NCBI GenBank assembly: GCA_039188505.1
Contig: JBCCZC010000421.1
Location: forward strand, 1 to 5,029
Reading direction: 5' to 3'
From: JBCCZC01 sp039188505
GTDB taxonomy: Bacteria; Pseudomonadota; Gammaproteobacteria; Xanthomonadales; SZUA-38
Length of the DNA stretch: 5,029 nt
In this document: piece by piece, positions 1-5,029 of the stretch
How the letters are laid out: every line of letters starts with the position of its first letter
Numbering within the stretch: the first letter of the stretch is position 1
The notes under the pieces: generated by a model
The model's database searches: none
Seen by the model: the letters and a program-made list of their open reading frames with translations, nothing else
What the model was told of the DNA's origin: nothing
Translations under genes and position numbers: made by a program

Positions 1-32
1 CGGGACGCGACGTCGGTTCGCTTGATATCCAT
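1..32 (-). CDS. Possible 5' end of a gene running off the left edge
   Basis: An ATG at 32-30 on the minus strand opens a frame reading MDIKRTDVAS that stays open to the window edge. The frame is also open upstream of this ATG, so the start is not forced, and no Shine-Dalgarno-like purine stretch precedes it. Short N-termini of the form M-D-I-x-R-x-D are common, in my recollection, at the start of RND-efflux periplasmic adaptor (HlyD-family) proteins. Ten residues are far too few to assign that function. It lies on the same strand as the kinase gene, about 200 bases beyond its stop, so it could be the next gene downstream. It could also be chance. Confidence 0.25.
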   Translation of the reverse strand, partial: MDIKRTDVAS

Positions 33-133
33 GCCAGAACAGGAGCAGGAACCGTGCCAGAAACGCGAAGGTCGCTTGCAGCGCCGGACGGCGACGGTTC
101 CCGGGGTGACCTCGGAGCTTCTACCGCGCGAAA

Positions 134-153
134 GGTGACCGCTGGCGATCACC
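134..153 (-). terminator. Hairpin downstream of the kinase gene, possible terminator
   Basis: The 20 bases form a near-perfect inverted repeat: GGTGA at 134-138 against TCACC at 149-153, and CGC at 140-142 against GCG at 145-147. The single C/A mismatch between them becomes a U-G wobble in minus-strand RNA, so the stem is nearly continuous with a 4-base loop. It begins 82 bases past the kinase stop, on the transcribed side. Only TTTC follows the stem on the minus strand, so it is a poor intrinsic terminator by the U-tract rule. It could instead be an operator dyad or a 3'-end stabilising hairpin. Confidence 0.35.
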
Positions 154-235
154 GGGTGTTCAATCGTGGGACGGCGACTGGCTCGAGATCGCCGACCCGA
201 CGGTCACGATCTTTCGCTGCAGGTCAAGGACGCGG

Positions 236-2482
236 TCAATTATGGCCCGCAAGTGCTGCCTGCCAGGACTTCAACATGGCGTATCTCTCGATCCCCGTGA
301 GCCCGCGGGCCTCTTGCTCGGCGATGGCCTCTCCGAGGGCCGTCTCTGCCTGGCCGCGCTGGCCGAGGTCCAGGCGGGCGGCGGCGTAGCGCTCCGCGGC
401 CTCGAGGTACAGCTGGACCTCGGTCCGGCGTGGTGCGTCGGCATCCAACAGCTCTTCGAGCAGCGCTTGCGCGTCGGACCAGGATTCGCGAGCGAGGAGG
501 AGGAACGCGAGATTGTGCCCGGCCAGGCGACGGCTGCCGGCGGTTTCCTGCGAATCGAGCGCCAGGATCTTCTCGAAGAGCGCGACAGCGTCATCCTCTC
601 GGCCCGAAAGCCGCCAGAGGCGCCCCTGCTCGGTCTTGATTTGCAGCAGCCGCGGATGATCCGGTGGCAGGTTGGTCTCGAAGAGAACGGCCGCCTCGTC
701 GACGCTTTCCTGGGCCGCAGCGTAGTCCCCGAGATCGATCTGCAGCGAAGCGATCTGGATCGTCACGAAGCCGACCCGAAGGGATTGGTTGTCGCCGTTC
801 GCAAGCAACAGCTCCCTGGCCCGGCGCTCGTGGACCAGCCCCTCCTCGAAGCGTCCGAGTTTCTGGTAGGCGACAGCGAGATTGTGGTGATCGACGGCTG
901 TCTGGAGGCTGTCCTTGCCGTGCAGGGCCTTGCGATCGGCCAGCAGGGCCAACTGTTCCTTCAGCAACTCCTGGGGCCGTCCCTGGTTGTTCAGCAGGCC
1001 CACGAGCCGGTTCCGCGCGACCAGCTGCTGCTGCGGACCGAGCTCATCCGTGCGCCGCGCGGTTTCCTCGAGGGCACCTCGAACGGCCTCCTCAGCGCCC
1101 TCGAAGTCGTCGAGATCGGTGCGGAGCTCCGCGATCTCCAGCCAGGCCTCGCTGCGGCGGCGGGCCATCCGGGGATCGTCGGGGTCCAGATCGGCCAGCG
1201 CGCGCTCGAGGATCTCGAGGCCGGCCTCCGGCTCTCCCAGCTCACCGATGCCGCCGCCCACCAGCATGCGCATCTCCGCCAGGCCGCCGGGATCATTCGC
1301 CAGCGTCTCCTCCATGCGCGCTCCGATGGCTTCGTAGATCACCTTGACCGAGGTCGGCCCGGAGGTCCGCTCGGGCTCCGCCTCCTGCAGCGAGGCAACG
1401 AGCATGTCCCGGTAGTTCTGGATGTGTTCGCGCGCCGCTTGCTCGGTCTGGTAAGCCGACACCGCCATGACCAGGCCGATCGCCAGGGACGCGATGACGA
1501 CGCCGACGGCAGTCCGTCGCAGCAGCCGCTGCCCGGCCGTGCGCAGACGCTCGAGACGTTCGCGCAGTTGCTCCGCGTCTGGACGCTGTCGCGGATCCGC
1601 GGCCAGCAACTCTCCGAGCAGCGACCGGAAGCGCCAGGGCACAGCGTCGAGTGCGGCGCGCTGTCCCCGCTCGAAGGCCTGTTCGAGCGCTTCGAGGCTG
1701 TCTGCCTCCCAGGGATATCGCCCGGATAGAGCACGCGCGAGGACCACGCCGAAAGCGAAGATGTCACTCGCGGGCGTCGGCGGCAGTCCGGCGAACTGCT
1801 CGGGCGCCATGAAGCGCGGGGACCCGATCGCCACGCCGCCGCGGCCGCCCTGCTCGCGGGCCGCCCCGAAGTCCATCAGCACCGGCGTCCCGTCGCGCTG
1901 GATCATGATGTTGGCCGGCTTGATATCACCGTGCACCAGGCCCCGCCGATGGATGAGGCCCAGGGCCTCGGTCAGGGGCACGGCCAGCGCCAACACTTCG
2001 TGTTCCGAGAGTCGCGGCGAATCCTCCAGTACCGACGCCAGCGTGCGCCCGTGGAGCAGGTCGCTCCAGATGCCGACACGTCCGTCGGCGACGTCGGCAC
2101 CATGGACCGCGAGGATGTTCGGGTGGCGCGTCCGGGCCATGCTGCGGGCCTCGGCGATGACCCAATCCGAGTCCGGCGACCGGTCGGGGCGCTCGTGCGC
2201 GAGCTTCAGCGCGACTTCCCGGCGCAATACCGGGTCGTGTGCGCGGTAGACCGTGCCGAAGGCACCCTCGCCGATGGACTCGCGGACCTCGAGGTGTCGC
2301 CACTCGAAGAGAATCGGCTCCGGTGCCGGTCTGGCCGTCTCGGTCCGGAAGCTGCGGGAGATCTCGTGCAGCAGCTGCAGGCCCGGCAGATACTCCGCGG
2401 AGTCCGAGATCGATCCCCAATCCGGCTCCAGATCGTCCGCGATCTGTGCGGCGACGTCCTCGACGCTTTTTTTCCTGCTCAT
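236..2482 (-). CDS. Transmembrane Ser/Thr protein kinase with C-terminal TPR repeats
   Basis: 748 aa Hanks-type kinase, predicted to sit in the inner membrane with its catalytic domain in the cytoplasm. After a roughly 60-residue N-terminal segment come the glycine loop GEGAFGTV (71-78), the ATP-anchoring Lys93 in VALK, the likely alpha-C Glu111, the catalytic loop HGDIKPAN (184-191, Asp186 and Asn191), DFG (204-206), the APE motif (226-228), Asp240 and Arg300. A single hydrophobic segment at about 324-343, preceded by Arg-Arg, is the predicted membrane span. Residues about 390-725 contain around eight TPR-like helix pairs, clearest at 527-560 and 571-602, probably periplasmic and likely to sense a ligand or bind a partner. 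The catalytic loop has HGD instead of HRD, so this is a non-RD kinase. The activation segment between DFG and APE has no Thr and only Ser221. The ATG overlaps the sigma gene's stop (ATGA), so the two are almost certainly co-transcribed and translationally coupled; the sigma factor is its probable substrate. Family and architecture are secure; substrate and signal are inferred. Confidence 0.95.
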   Translation of the reverse strand: MSRKKSVEDVAAQIADDLEPDWGSISDSAEYLPGLQLLHEISRSFRTETARPAPEPILFEWRHLEVRESIGEGAFGTVYRAHDPVLRREVALKLAHERPDRSPDSDWVIAEARSMARTRHPNILAVHGADVADGRVGIWSDLLHGRTLASVLEDSPRLSEHEVLALAVPLTEALGLIHRRGLVHGDIKPANIMIQRDGTPVLMDFGAAREQGGRGGVAIGSPRFMAPEQFAGLPPTPASDIFAFGVVLARALSGRYPWEADSLEALEQAFERGQRAALDAVPWRFRSLLGELLAADPRQRPDAEQLRERLERLRTAGQRLLRRTAVGVVIASLAIGLVMAVSAYQTEQAAREHIQNYRDMLVASLQEAEPERTSGPTSVKVIYEAIGARMEETLANDPGGLAEMRMLVGGGIGELGEPEAGLEILERALADLDPDDPRMARRRSEAWLEIAELRTDLDDFEGAEEAVRGALEETARRTDELGPQQQLVARNRLVGLLNNQGRPQELLKEQLALLADRKALHGKDSLQTAVDHHNLAVAYQKLGRFEEGLVHERRARELLLANGDNQSLRVGFVTIQIASLQIDLGDYAAAQESVDEAAVLFETNLPPDHPRLLQIKTEQGRLWRLSGREDDAVALFEKILALDSQETAGSRRLAGHNLAFLLLARESWSDAQALLEELLDADAPRRTEVQLYLEAAERYAAARLDLGQRGQAETALGEAIAEQEARGLTGIERYAMLKSWQAALAGHN
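2467..2473 (-). repeat. A7 homopolymer at codons 4-6 of the kinase gene
   Basis: On the coding strand the kinase begins ATG AGC AGG followed by seven consecutive A bases. A run of this length stands out in this GC-rich sequence and sits where a one-base change would abolish the whole protein. Such tracts can allow polymerase slippage. Here it may simply encode Lys-Lys. Confidence 0.5.
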
Positions 2483-3051
2483 GCTTCTATCAATGCAGAA
2501 AGCTCGGCGAGCGCACGGCTGACCATCATTCGGGTCGCATTCGCGGACGGGCGCTCGAGCTCGACGGCGATCTCATCGAAGCTCATGCCGAACTCCACGC
2601 GCATGATCACGGCGTTCCGCTTCGGCTCCGGGAGCTGGGTCAGCGCCCGCTCGTAGGACGCGAGCCGCTCGGCCCCGATCGCCTGCTCGACGACGGAAAG
2701 CTGATCGGCGGGCAGCGACTCCTGCATCGACACGCTCGTCGGCTTGCGTCCCGACCTGCGCAGTTCCTCGCGCACCAGGTTGAGCAGGATCGTCCGCAGG
2801 TAGGCGAGGAACCCGCCAGGACGCTGCGATTCGAAGTCGTCGAGCCGGCGCAGGGCCCGCATGAACGTCATCTGCAGGAGATCTTCCGTTTCCGAGAGGT
2901 CGCGGCCACCGGTCGGCAGCCGGCCCCGCGCCCAGCGTCGCATGATCGGCATGTAGCGCTGGAACAGATTATCGGCCGCCGCCTGTTCACCGGACCGGTA
3001 GCGGTCCAGTAGCTGGGTGGTGCTGACCAATGCTTCCCTGTCGTCGCTCAT
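2479..3051 (-). CDS. ECF-type sigma-70 family RNA polymerase sigma factor
   Basis: 190 aa, a normal length for an ECF (group 4) sigma factor, which directs RNA polymerase to a dedicated promoter set. Region 2 spans about residues 10-95: region 2.1 around LLDRYRSGEQAAADNLF, region 2.2 at ETEDLLQMTFMRAL (54-67), and regions 2.3-2.4 around FLAYLRTILLNLVREELRR (81-99). After a linker, region 4 starts near 133 with LTQLPEPKRNAVIMR, and a helix-turn-helix lies at about 156-184 (MSFDEIAVELERP...VSRALAEL). ATG at 3051 fits the family; an in-frame GTG at 3090 would add 13 residues. Neither has a convincing Shine-Dalgarno sequence. No anti-sigma factor is adjacent; the partner encoded by the overlapping downstream gene is a Ser/Thr kinase. 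This matches the ECF class reported to be controlled by phosphorylation (known case: EcfP, phosphorylated by PknT in region 2.2). Candidate acceptors here are Ser53, Thr55 and Thr62. The acidic E56-D57 pair of region 2.2 is kept, but the Glu usual in the Q-E-T-F motif is Met61. Regulation by the kinase is inferred. Confidence 0.93.
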   Translation of the reverse strand: MSDDREALVSTTQLLDRYRSGEQAAADNLFQRYMPIMRRWARGRLPTGGRDLSETEDLLQMTFMRALRRLDDFESQRPGGFLAYLRTILLNLVREELRRSGRKPTSVSMQESLPADQLSVVEQAIGAERLASYERALTQLPEPKRNAVIMRVEFGMSFDEIAVELERPSANATRMMVSRALAELSALIEA

Positions 3052-3086
3052 CCGGTAGCAATCGCCTGCGGTCGATTCTGGAAGTA

Positions 3087-3104
3087 CCACGCGAAGGCAC
3101 GTGG
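3087..3104. promoter_or_regulatory. Inverted repeat upstream of the sigma gene
   Basis: CCACG (3087-3091) is repeated inverted as CGTGG (3100-3104) with an 8-base spacer. It lies 36-53 bases upstream of the sigma ATG, within the divergent intergenic region, and overlaps the alternative GTG start at 3090. It may be an operator or a 5'-UTR hairpin. No clear -35/-10 pair was found near it. Confidence 0.25.
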
Positions 3105-3117
3105 CGCTTGCAGGCTA

Positions 3118-3131
3118 GACGAGAATTCGTC
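3118..3131. promoter_or_regulatory. 14-bp dyad in the divergent intergenic region
   Basis: GACGA (3118-3122) and TCGTC (3127-3131) form a perfect 5-bp inverted repeat around GAAT, near the middle of the 132-bp gap between the divergent sigma and LamG genes. A protein bound here could affect both directions. The arms are short, so chance occurrence is possible. A weak plus-strand -35-like TTGCAG at 3108-3113 lies beside it but lacks a good -10 partner. Confidence 0.25.
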
Positions 3132-3183
3132 ATGAAACCAGAATGAGCGCTCCGCCGCGCAACCTGAATGCCAGAGGATGATC

Positions 3184-4017
3184 ATGGACCGTCGACTCCC
3201 GGTTCCGCTCGCCATTCTTCTCCTCCCAGCACTGGCCTGGGGCCAACTCACGGACGACGACATCCGGGCGTGGTACCCGCTCACCCGCAACGCCGAAGAC
3301 ATCAGCGGCAGCGGGCGGCATGGAACCCTCCTGGGTGATGGCATGGATCCGGTCTTCCTCTTCGACGCGGAGCGCCCAGGGACCGTCGCGGCGTTCGATG
3401 GCGTCGACGACGTCATCGATATCCGCGAGAGCATGGGCTCGTTCACCGAAGCGGCGCCAGGGGGGCAGTTCGCCGTTTCCTTCTGGATCCGGACCGATGG
3501 TCCCGGCGACGATGTGACGACCCAAAACGTCCTCATGGGCTCGGGTTCCAGCGGCGGCGTGATCGAGATCGTGGGCAACGGCTCCTGGCAGGGCATGGGC
3601 CGGTCGCGAGGATCGGCCGTCGGGGTGAACTCGGGCGGCGGCGGTGGGTCGGTCGGCCAGCCGCCCGGGGCCGAGAACGTTGACGGACTGCTGCAGGACG
3701 GCGGCTGGCACCACCTCCATATCCAGTGGATCGATCCGGACGGCACCATCGAGGGTAGCGAGGCATCCGAGGCTGAAATCTGGATCGACGGCGTGCGGGC
3801 CGAGGATGCCAACGATCCAGCCTTCAACGGCAACGGGATCGCCGGCATCACCGAGCTCGGGCGCGGCACGGGTTCGGACGGCGGCAGCCAGGATGGATTC
3901 CGCTACACCGGGCGCCTGTCCGACGTGATCTTCTTCGAGCGCCAGCTCACGGACGCCGAGGTCCTCGAGGCGATGGCACTGGAAAGCCCCCTGTTCGTCG
4001 ACGGGTTCGAGGACTGA
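3184..4017 (+). CDS. Secreted LamG / concanavalin A-like lectin-fold protein
   Basis: 277 aa, predicted to be exported. Residues 1-20 form a classical Sec signal peptide: MDRR, a hydrophobic core LPVPLAILLLPALA, and a likely cleavage after AWG before Gln21. The rest is one LamG-like jelly-roll domain, a fold that usually binds carbohydrate or protein. Marker strands are W30-L51 with D-x-SG-x-G-R-HG, FDGVDDVIDI (71-80), FAVSFWIRTD (96-105), GGWHHLHIQW (173-182), IWIDGV (199-204), and the typical final pair GRLSDVIFFERQLTDAEV (243-260). A Gly-rich insertion lies at about 150-156. The chain ends PLFVDGFED, a possible C-terminal tag. It has no Cys and no Lys, and about 45 Asp/Glu against 15 Arg, so it is strongly acidic and suited to high salt. 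The start at 3184 is preferred over ATG 3178 because AGAGG (3173-3177) then lies 6 bases upstream. It is transcribed divergently from the sigma gene. The fold is well supported; the ligand is unknown. Confidence 0.85.
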   Translation: MDRRLPVPLAILLLPALAWGQLTDDDIRAWYPLTRNAEDISGSGRHGTLLGDGMDPVFLFDAERPGTVAAFDGVDDVIDIRESMGSFTEAAPGGQFAVSFWIRTDGPGDDVTTQNVLMGSGSSGGVIEIVGNGSWQGMGRSRGSAVGVNSGGGGGSVGQPPGAENVDGLLQDGGWHHLHIQWIDPDGTIEGSEASEAEIWIDGVRAEDANDPAFNGNGIAGITELGRGTGSDGGSQDGFRYTGRLSDVIFFERQLTDAEVLEAMALESPLFVDGFED

Positions 4018-4033
4018 GGCGCGCGCGGGCGCC
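4018..4033 (+). other. GC-rich hairpin immediately after the LamG stop
   Basis: GGCGC (4018-4022) and GCGCC (4029-4033) pair around GCGCGG directly behind the LamG stop codon. No T-run follows, so on its own it is not a standard intrinsic terminator. It could pause polymerase or protect the 3' end. Confidence 0.3.
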
Positions 4034-4064
4034 GCAACCGTTCGTCCTAGTCGCCGACCGCTCA

Positions 4065-4088
4065 TGTAACTTACTGATTTAAATTACA
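4065..4088. promoter_or_regulatory. AT-rich 24-bp dyad upstream of the desaturase, candidate operator
   Basis: TGTAACTT (4065-4072) and AAATTACA (4081-4088) are inverted repeats with one mismatch in eight, separated by 8 bases. The block, with the A-run behind it, is the most AT-rich part of the window. A two-arm site of this size suits a dimeric repressor or activator. It lies about 80 bases upstream of the leader ORF and about 125 bases upstream of the desaturase start, so it may mark that unit's promoter region. No consensus -35/-10 pair is certain. Confidence 0.35.
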
Positions 4089-4099
4089 AAAAATCACCG

Positions 4100-4117
4100 A
4101 ACCGGGAACGGTTTTTT
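4100..4117 (+). terminator. Rho-independent terminator after the LamG gene
   Basis: AACCG (4100-4104) and CGGTT (4109-4113) form a 5-bp stem closed by GGAA, a GNRA tetraloop, and run directly into T6 (4112-4117). A run of six A bases at 4088-4093 gives a T-run on the other strand as well, so it could work in both directions. It lies 82 bases past the LamG stop and would separate that transcript from the desaturase unit. If the desaturase promoter lies upstream of it, this element would act as an attenuator instead. Confidence 0.5.
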
Positions 4118-4156
4118 CACGACTCCAGCCCGAGCTTGCTTGGGGAACGCAACAAC

Positions 4157-4160
4157 GGAG
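4157..4160 (+). promoter_or_regulatory. Shine-Dalgarno of the leader ORF
   Basis: GGAG lies 8 bases before the ATG at 4169. The desaturase ATG at 4213 has no such site of its own: the preceding 20 bases are C-rich (CACCACCCGGTGCGACCCTC). This suggests ribosomes load here and reach the desaturase by coupling through the mini-ORF. Confidence 0.45.
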
Positions 4161-4168
4161 CTCGTGAA

Positions 4169-4216
4169 ATGGCAATCCATCAGCGTCACACGCACCACCC
4201 GGTGCGACCCTCATGA
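4169..4216 (+). CDS. 15-residue His-rich leader peptide overlapping the desaturase start
   Basis: A short ORF encodes MAIHQRHTHHPVRPS, with four His in 15 residues. It has a well-placed GGAG ribosome binding site, and its TGA overlaps the desaturase ATG in a 4-base ATGA junction, the same type of junction that couples the sigma and kinase genes. The desaturase lacks its own ribosome binding site, so the mini-ORF most likely serves translational coupling. A cluster of His codons could also make ribosome progress sensitive to charged tRNA-His, as in classical leader peptides, but no clear alternative hairpin pair was identified. No family was recognised. It may be regulatory in position only, with a peptide of no function, or an accidental ORF. 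Confidence 0.4.
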   Translation: MAIHQRHTHHPVRPS

Positions 4217-5029
4217 GGCGCTCACGCACGGTCAACGTCGTGGGCGCCGGCCCCGGCGGCCTCGCCAGCGCCATGCTGCTGGCGGCGGAAGGATTCGACG
4301 TCGAGGTTTTCGAAAAACGCGGCCACGTTGGTGGGCGCACCTCGGTCATGGACCTCGACGGCTATCGCTTCGACCGGGGGCCGACCTTCTTCCTCTATCC
4401 GCAAATCCTCGAGCAGGTCTTCGCCCGCTGCGGGCGGTCGCTGCATGACGAAATCGAACTGATCCGCCTCGACCCGAACTACCGGCTCGTCTTCGAGGAG
4501 GGCGGCGTCATCGACGCCACCTCGGACGTCGAGCGGATGCGCGCGCAGCTTGCGGAGATCAATCCGGCCGATGCCGCCGCCCTCGACGGCTACCTGCGGG
4601 CCAACCGGGACAAGCTCGAAGCCTTCCGGCCGATTCTCGAGCGGCCGTTTCTGAGTCATCTGGACCTCCTGTCCCTCCCGCTGGACCAGGTTCTACCGCT
4701 GCGGCGCAGCGTCGATGACGATCTGAAGCGCCATTTTTCGGATCAGCGGGTGCGGCTCGGCTTCTCGTTCCAGAGTAAGTACCTGGGCATGTCGCCGTTC
4801 CGCTGCCCGTCGCTGTTCACGATTCTCGCGTTCCTTGAGTACGAGCACGGTGTGTTTCACCCGGCCGGTGGCTGCGGCGCGGTCACCGAGGCCATGGCGC
4901 GCGTCGCCCGCGAGATGGGCGTGCGCATCCACCTGAACCGACCGATCCGCCAGGTCGAGCTCGAGGGTCGGCGCGCTGTTGGCGTGTGGACGGACGAGGG
5001 CCTGCACCGGGCGGATGCGCACGTCATCA
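4213..5029 (+). CDS. Phytoene desaturase (CrtI)-family FAD oxidoreductase, 3'-truncated by window
   Basis: 272 codons are visible; CrtI-family enzymes are usually about 490-510 aa, so slightly more than half is present. The N-terminus has a Rossmann dinucleotide-binding motif, VVGAGPGGLASAMLL (9-23), with Glu34 at the end of the second strand to hold the adenosine ribose, then VGGRT (39-43), the second FAD-contact signature of this flavoprotein family. GYRFDRGPTFFLYP (50-63) and the conserved block at about 188-227, with YLGMSP, CPSLF and FHPAGGCGAV, are typical of carotenoid-type desaturases and related isomerases/oxidases. Such enzymes remove hydrogens from, isomerise or oxidise polyene chains at the membrane using FAD. 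The ATG at 4213 is the only start after the in-frame stop at 4165-4167 and overlaps the leader ORF. Whether it acts on phytoene, diapophytoene or another polyene cannot be told without the C-terminus and neighbours. Family assignment is firm, exact substrate is not. Confidence 0.9.
   Translation, partial: MRRSRTVNVVGAGPGGLASAMLLAAEGFDVEVFEKRGHVGGRTSVMDLDGYRFDRGPTFFLYPQILEQVFARCGRSLHDEIELIRLDPNYRLVFEEGGVIDATSDVERMRAQLAEINPADAAALDGYLRANRDKLEAFRPILERPFLSHLDLLSLPLDQVLPLRRSVDDDLKRHFSDQRVRLGFSFQSKYLGMSPFRCPSLFTILAFLEYEHGVFHPAGGCGAVTEAMARVAREMGVRIHLNRPIRQVELEGRRAVGVWTDEGLHRADAHVI

Noticed and set aside
1..138. Open plus-strand frame ending in TGA at 136-138, possible tail of a gene from the left
   Set aside because: The 45 codons show no recognisable motif and less GC-biased third positions than expected for a gene here. 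The stop lies inside the 134-153 hairpin. It cannot be supported without upstream sequence.
54..389. Plus-strand ORF (111 aa) crossing the 3' end of the kinase gene
   Set aside because: It overlaps the kinase C-terminus on the opposite strand, has a low-complexity Arg/Ser/Ala translation and no good ribosome binding site.
242..1729. Long plus-strand ORF (495 aa) opposite the kinase gene
   Set aside because: It is antisense to the TPR, membrane and C-terminal kinase region in GC-rich DNA, where long shadow frames are expected. Its translation shows no domain, while the minus strand has a full kinase.
1467..2656. Plus-strand ORFs at 1467-2249 and 1931-2656 over the kinase domain
   Set aside because: They are arginine/serine-rich shadow frames opposite the conserved kinase motifs.
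3130..4065. Minus-strand ORF (311 aa) opposite the LamG gene, and a second one at 3048-3869
   Set aside because: Both are antisense to a clear LamG protein with signal peptide and ribosome binding site. Their translations are low-complexity and show no recognisable domain.
4065..4088. PpsR/CrtJ-type site (TGT-N12-ACA) upstream of the desaturase
   Set aside because: The TGT and ACA ends are present but separated by 18 bases, not 12, so the known site does not fit.
4104..4149. Two copies of GGGAACG (4104-4110 and 4143-4149) as ECF-type -35 elements
   Set aside because: No matching -10 element occurs at the proper distance after either copy, and the first copy lies in the terminator hairpin.
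4222..5022. Minus-strand ORFs at 4222-4659 and 4693-5022
   Set aside because: They are antisense to the strongly conserved FAD oxidoreductase frame and have no recognisable features.

Overview
This is a GC-rich bacterial window with four clear genes, plus a possible gene start at the left edge. The secreted protein in the middle is very acidic, has no lysine, and ends in a phenylalanine-valine-Asp-Gly-Phe-Glu type tail. I associate that tail from memory with Xanthomonadales/Lysobacterales-like and Wenzhouxiangella-like Gammaproteobacteria. With the ECF sigma/kinase pair and a CrtI-type desaturase, this suggests a possibly salt-adapted gammaproteobacterium. That assignment is inference; no rRNA or core gene is present to fix it.

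Layout. Positions 1-32 (minus) may be the first codons of a gene running off the left edge. Positions 33-235 hold no convincing gene but contain a strong hairpin (134-153) just past the end of the kinase gene. Positions 236-3051 (minus) are a two-gene operon, an ECF sigma factor followed by a transmembrane Ser/Thr protein kinase with TPR repeats, joined by a 4-base ATGA overlap. Positions 3052-3183 are a divergent intergenic region with two short inverted repeats. Positions 3184-4017 (plus) encode an exported LamG/concanavalin-A-like lectin-fold protein. Positions 4018-4212 hold a GC-rich hairpin, a conspicuously AT-rich 24-bp dyad, a likely terminator, and a 15-codon histidine-rich mini-ORF with a good ribosome binding site. 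The mini-ORF's stop overlaps the start of the next gene. Positions 4213-5029 (plus, cut by the right edge) are the N-terminal part of a phytoene desaturase (CrtI)-family FAD oxidoreductase.

How the genes may work together. No anti-sigma factor lies beside the sigma gene. Its translationally coupled partner is a kinase with a cytoplasmic catalytic domain, one membrane span and a large TPR domain outside the membrane. This fits the known class of ECF sigma factors controlled by a cognate Ser/Thr kinase instead of an anti-sigma factor (precedent: EcfP/PknT of Vibrio). The kinase is a non-RD (HGD) type with almost no phosphorylatable residue in its activation segment, so it may be switched by its TPR sensor and not by loop autophosphorylation. 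The divergent LamG gene is a natural candidate target of the sigma factor, but no promoter motif proves this. The desaturase probably begins a separate pigment/terpenoid transcription unit.
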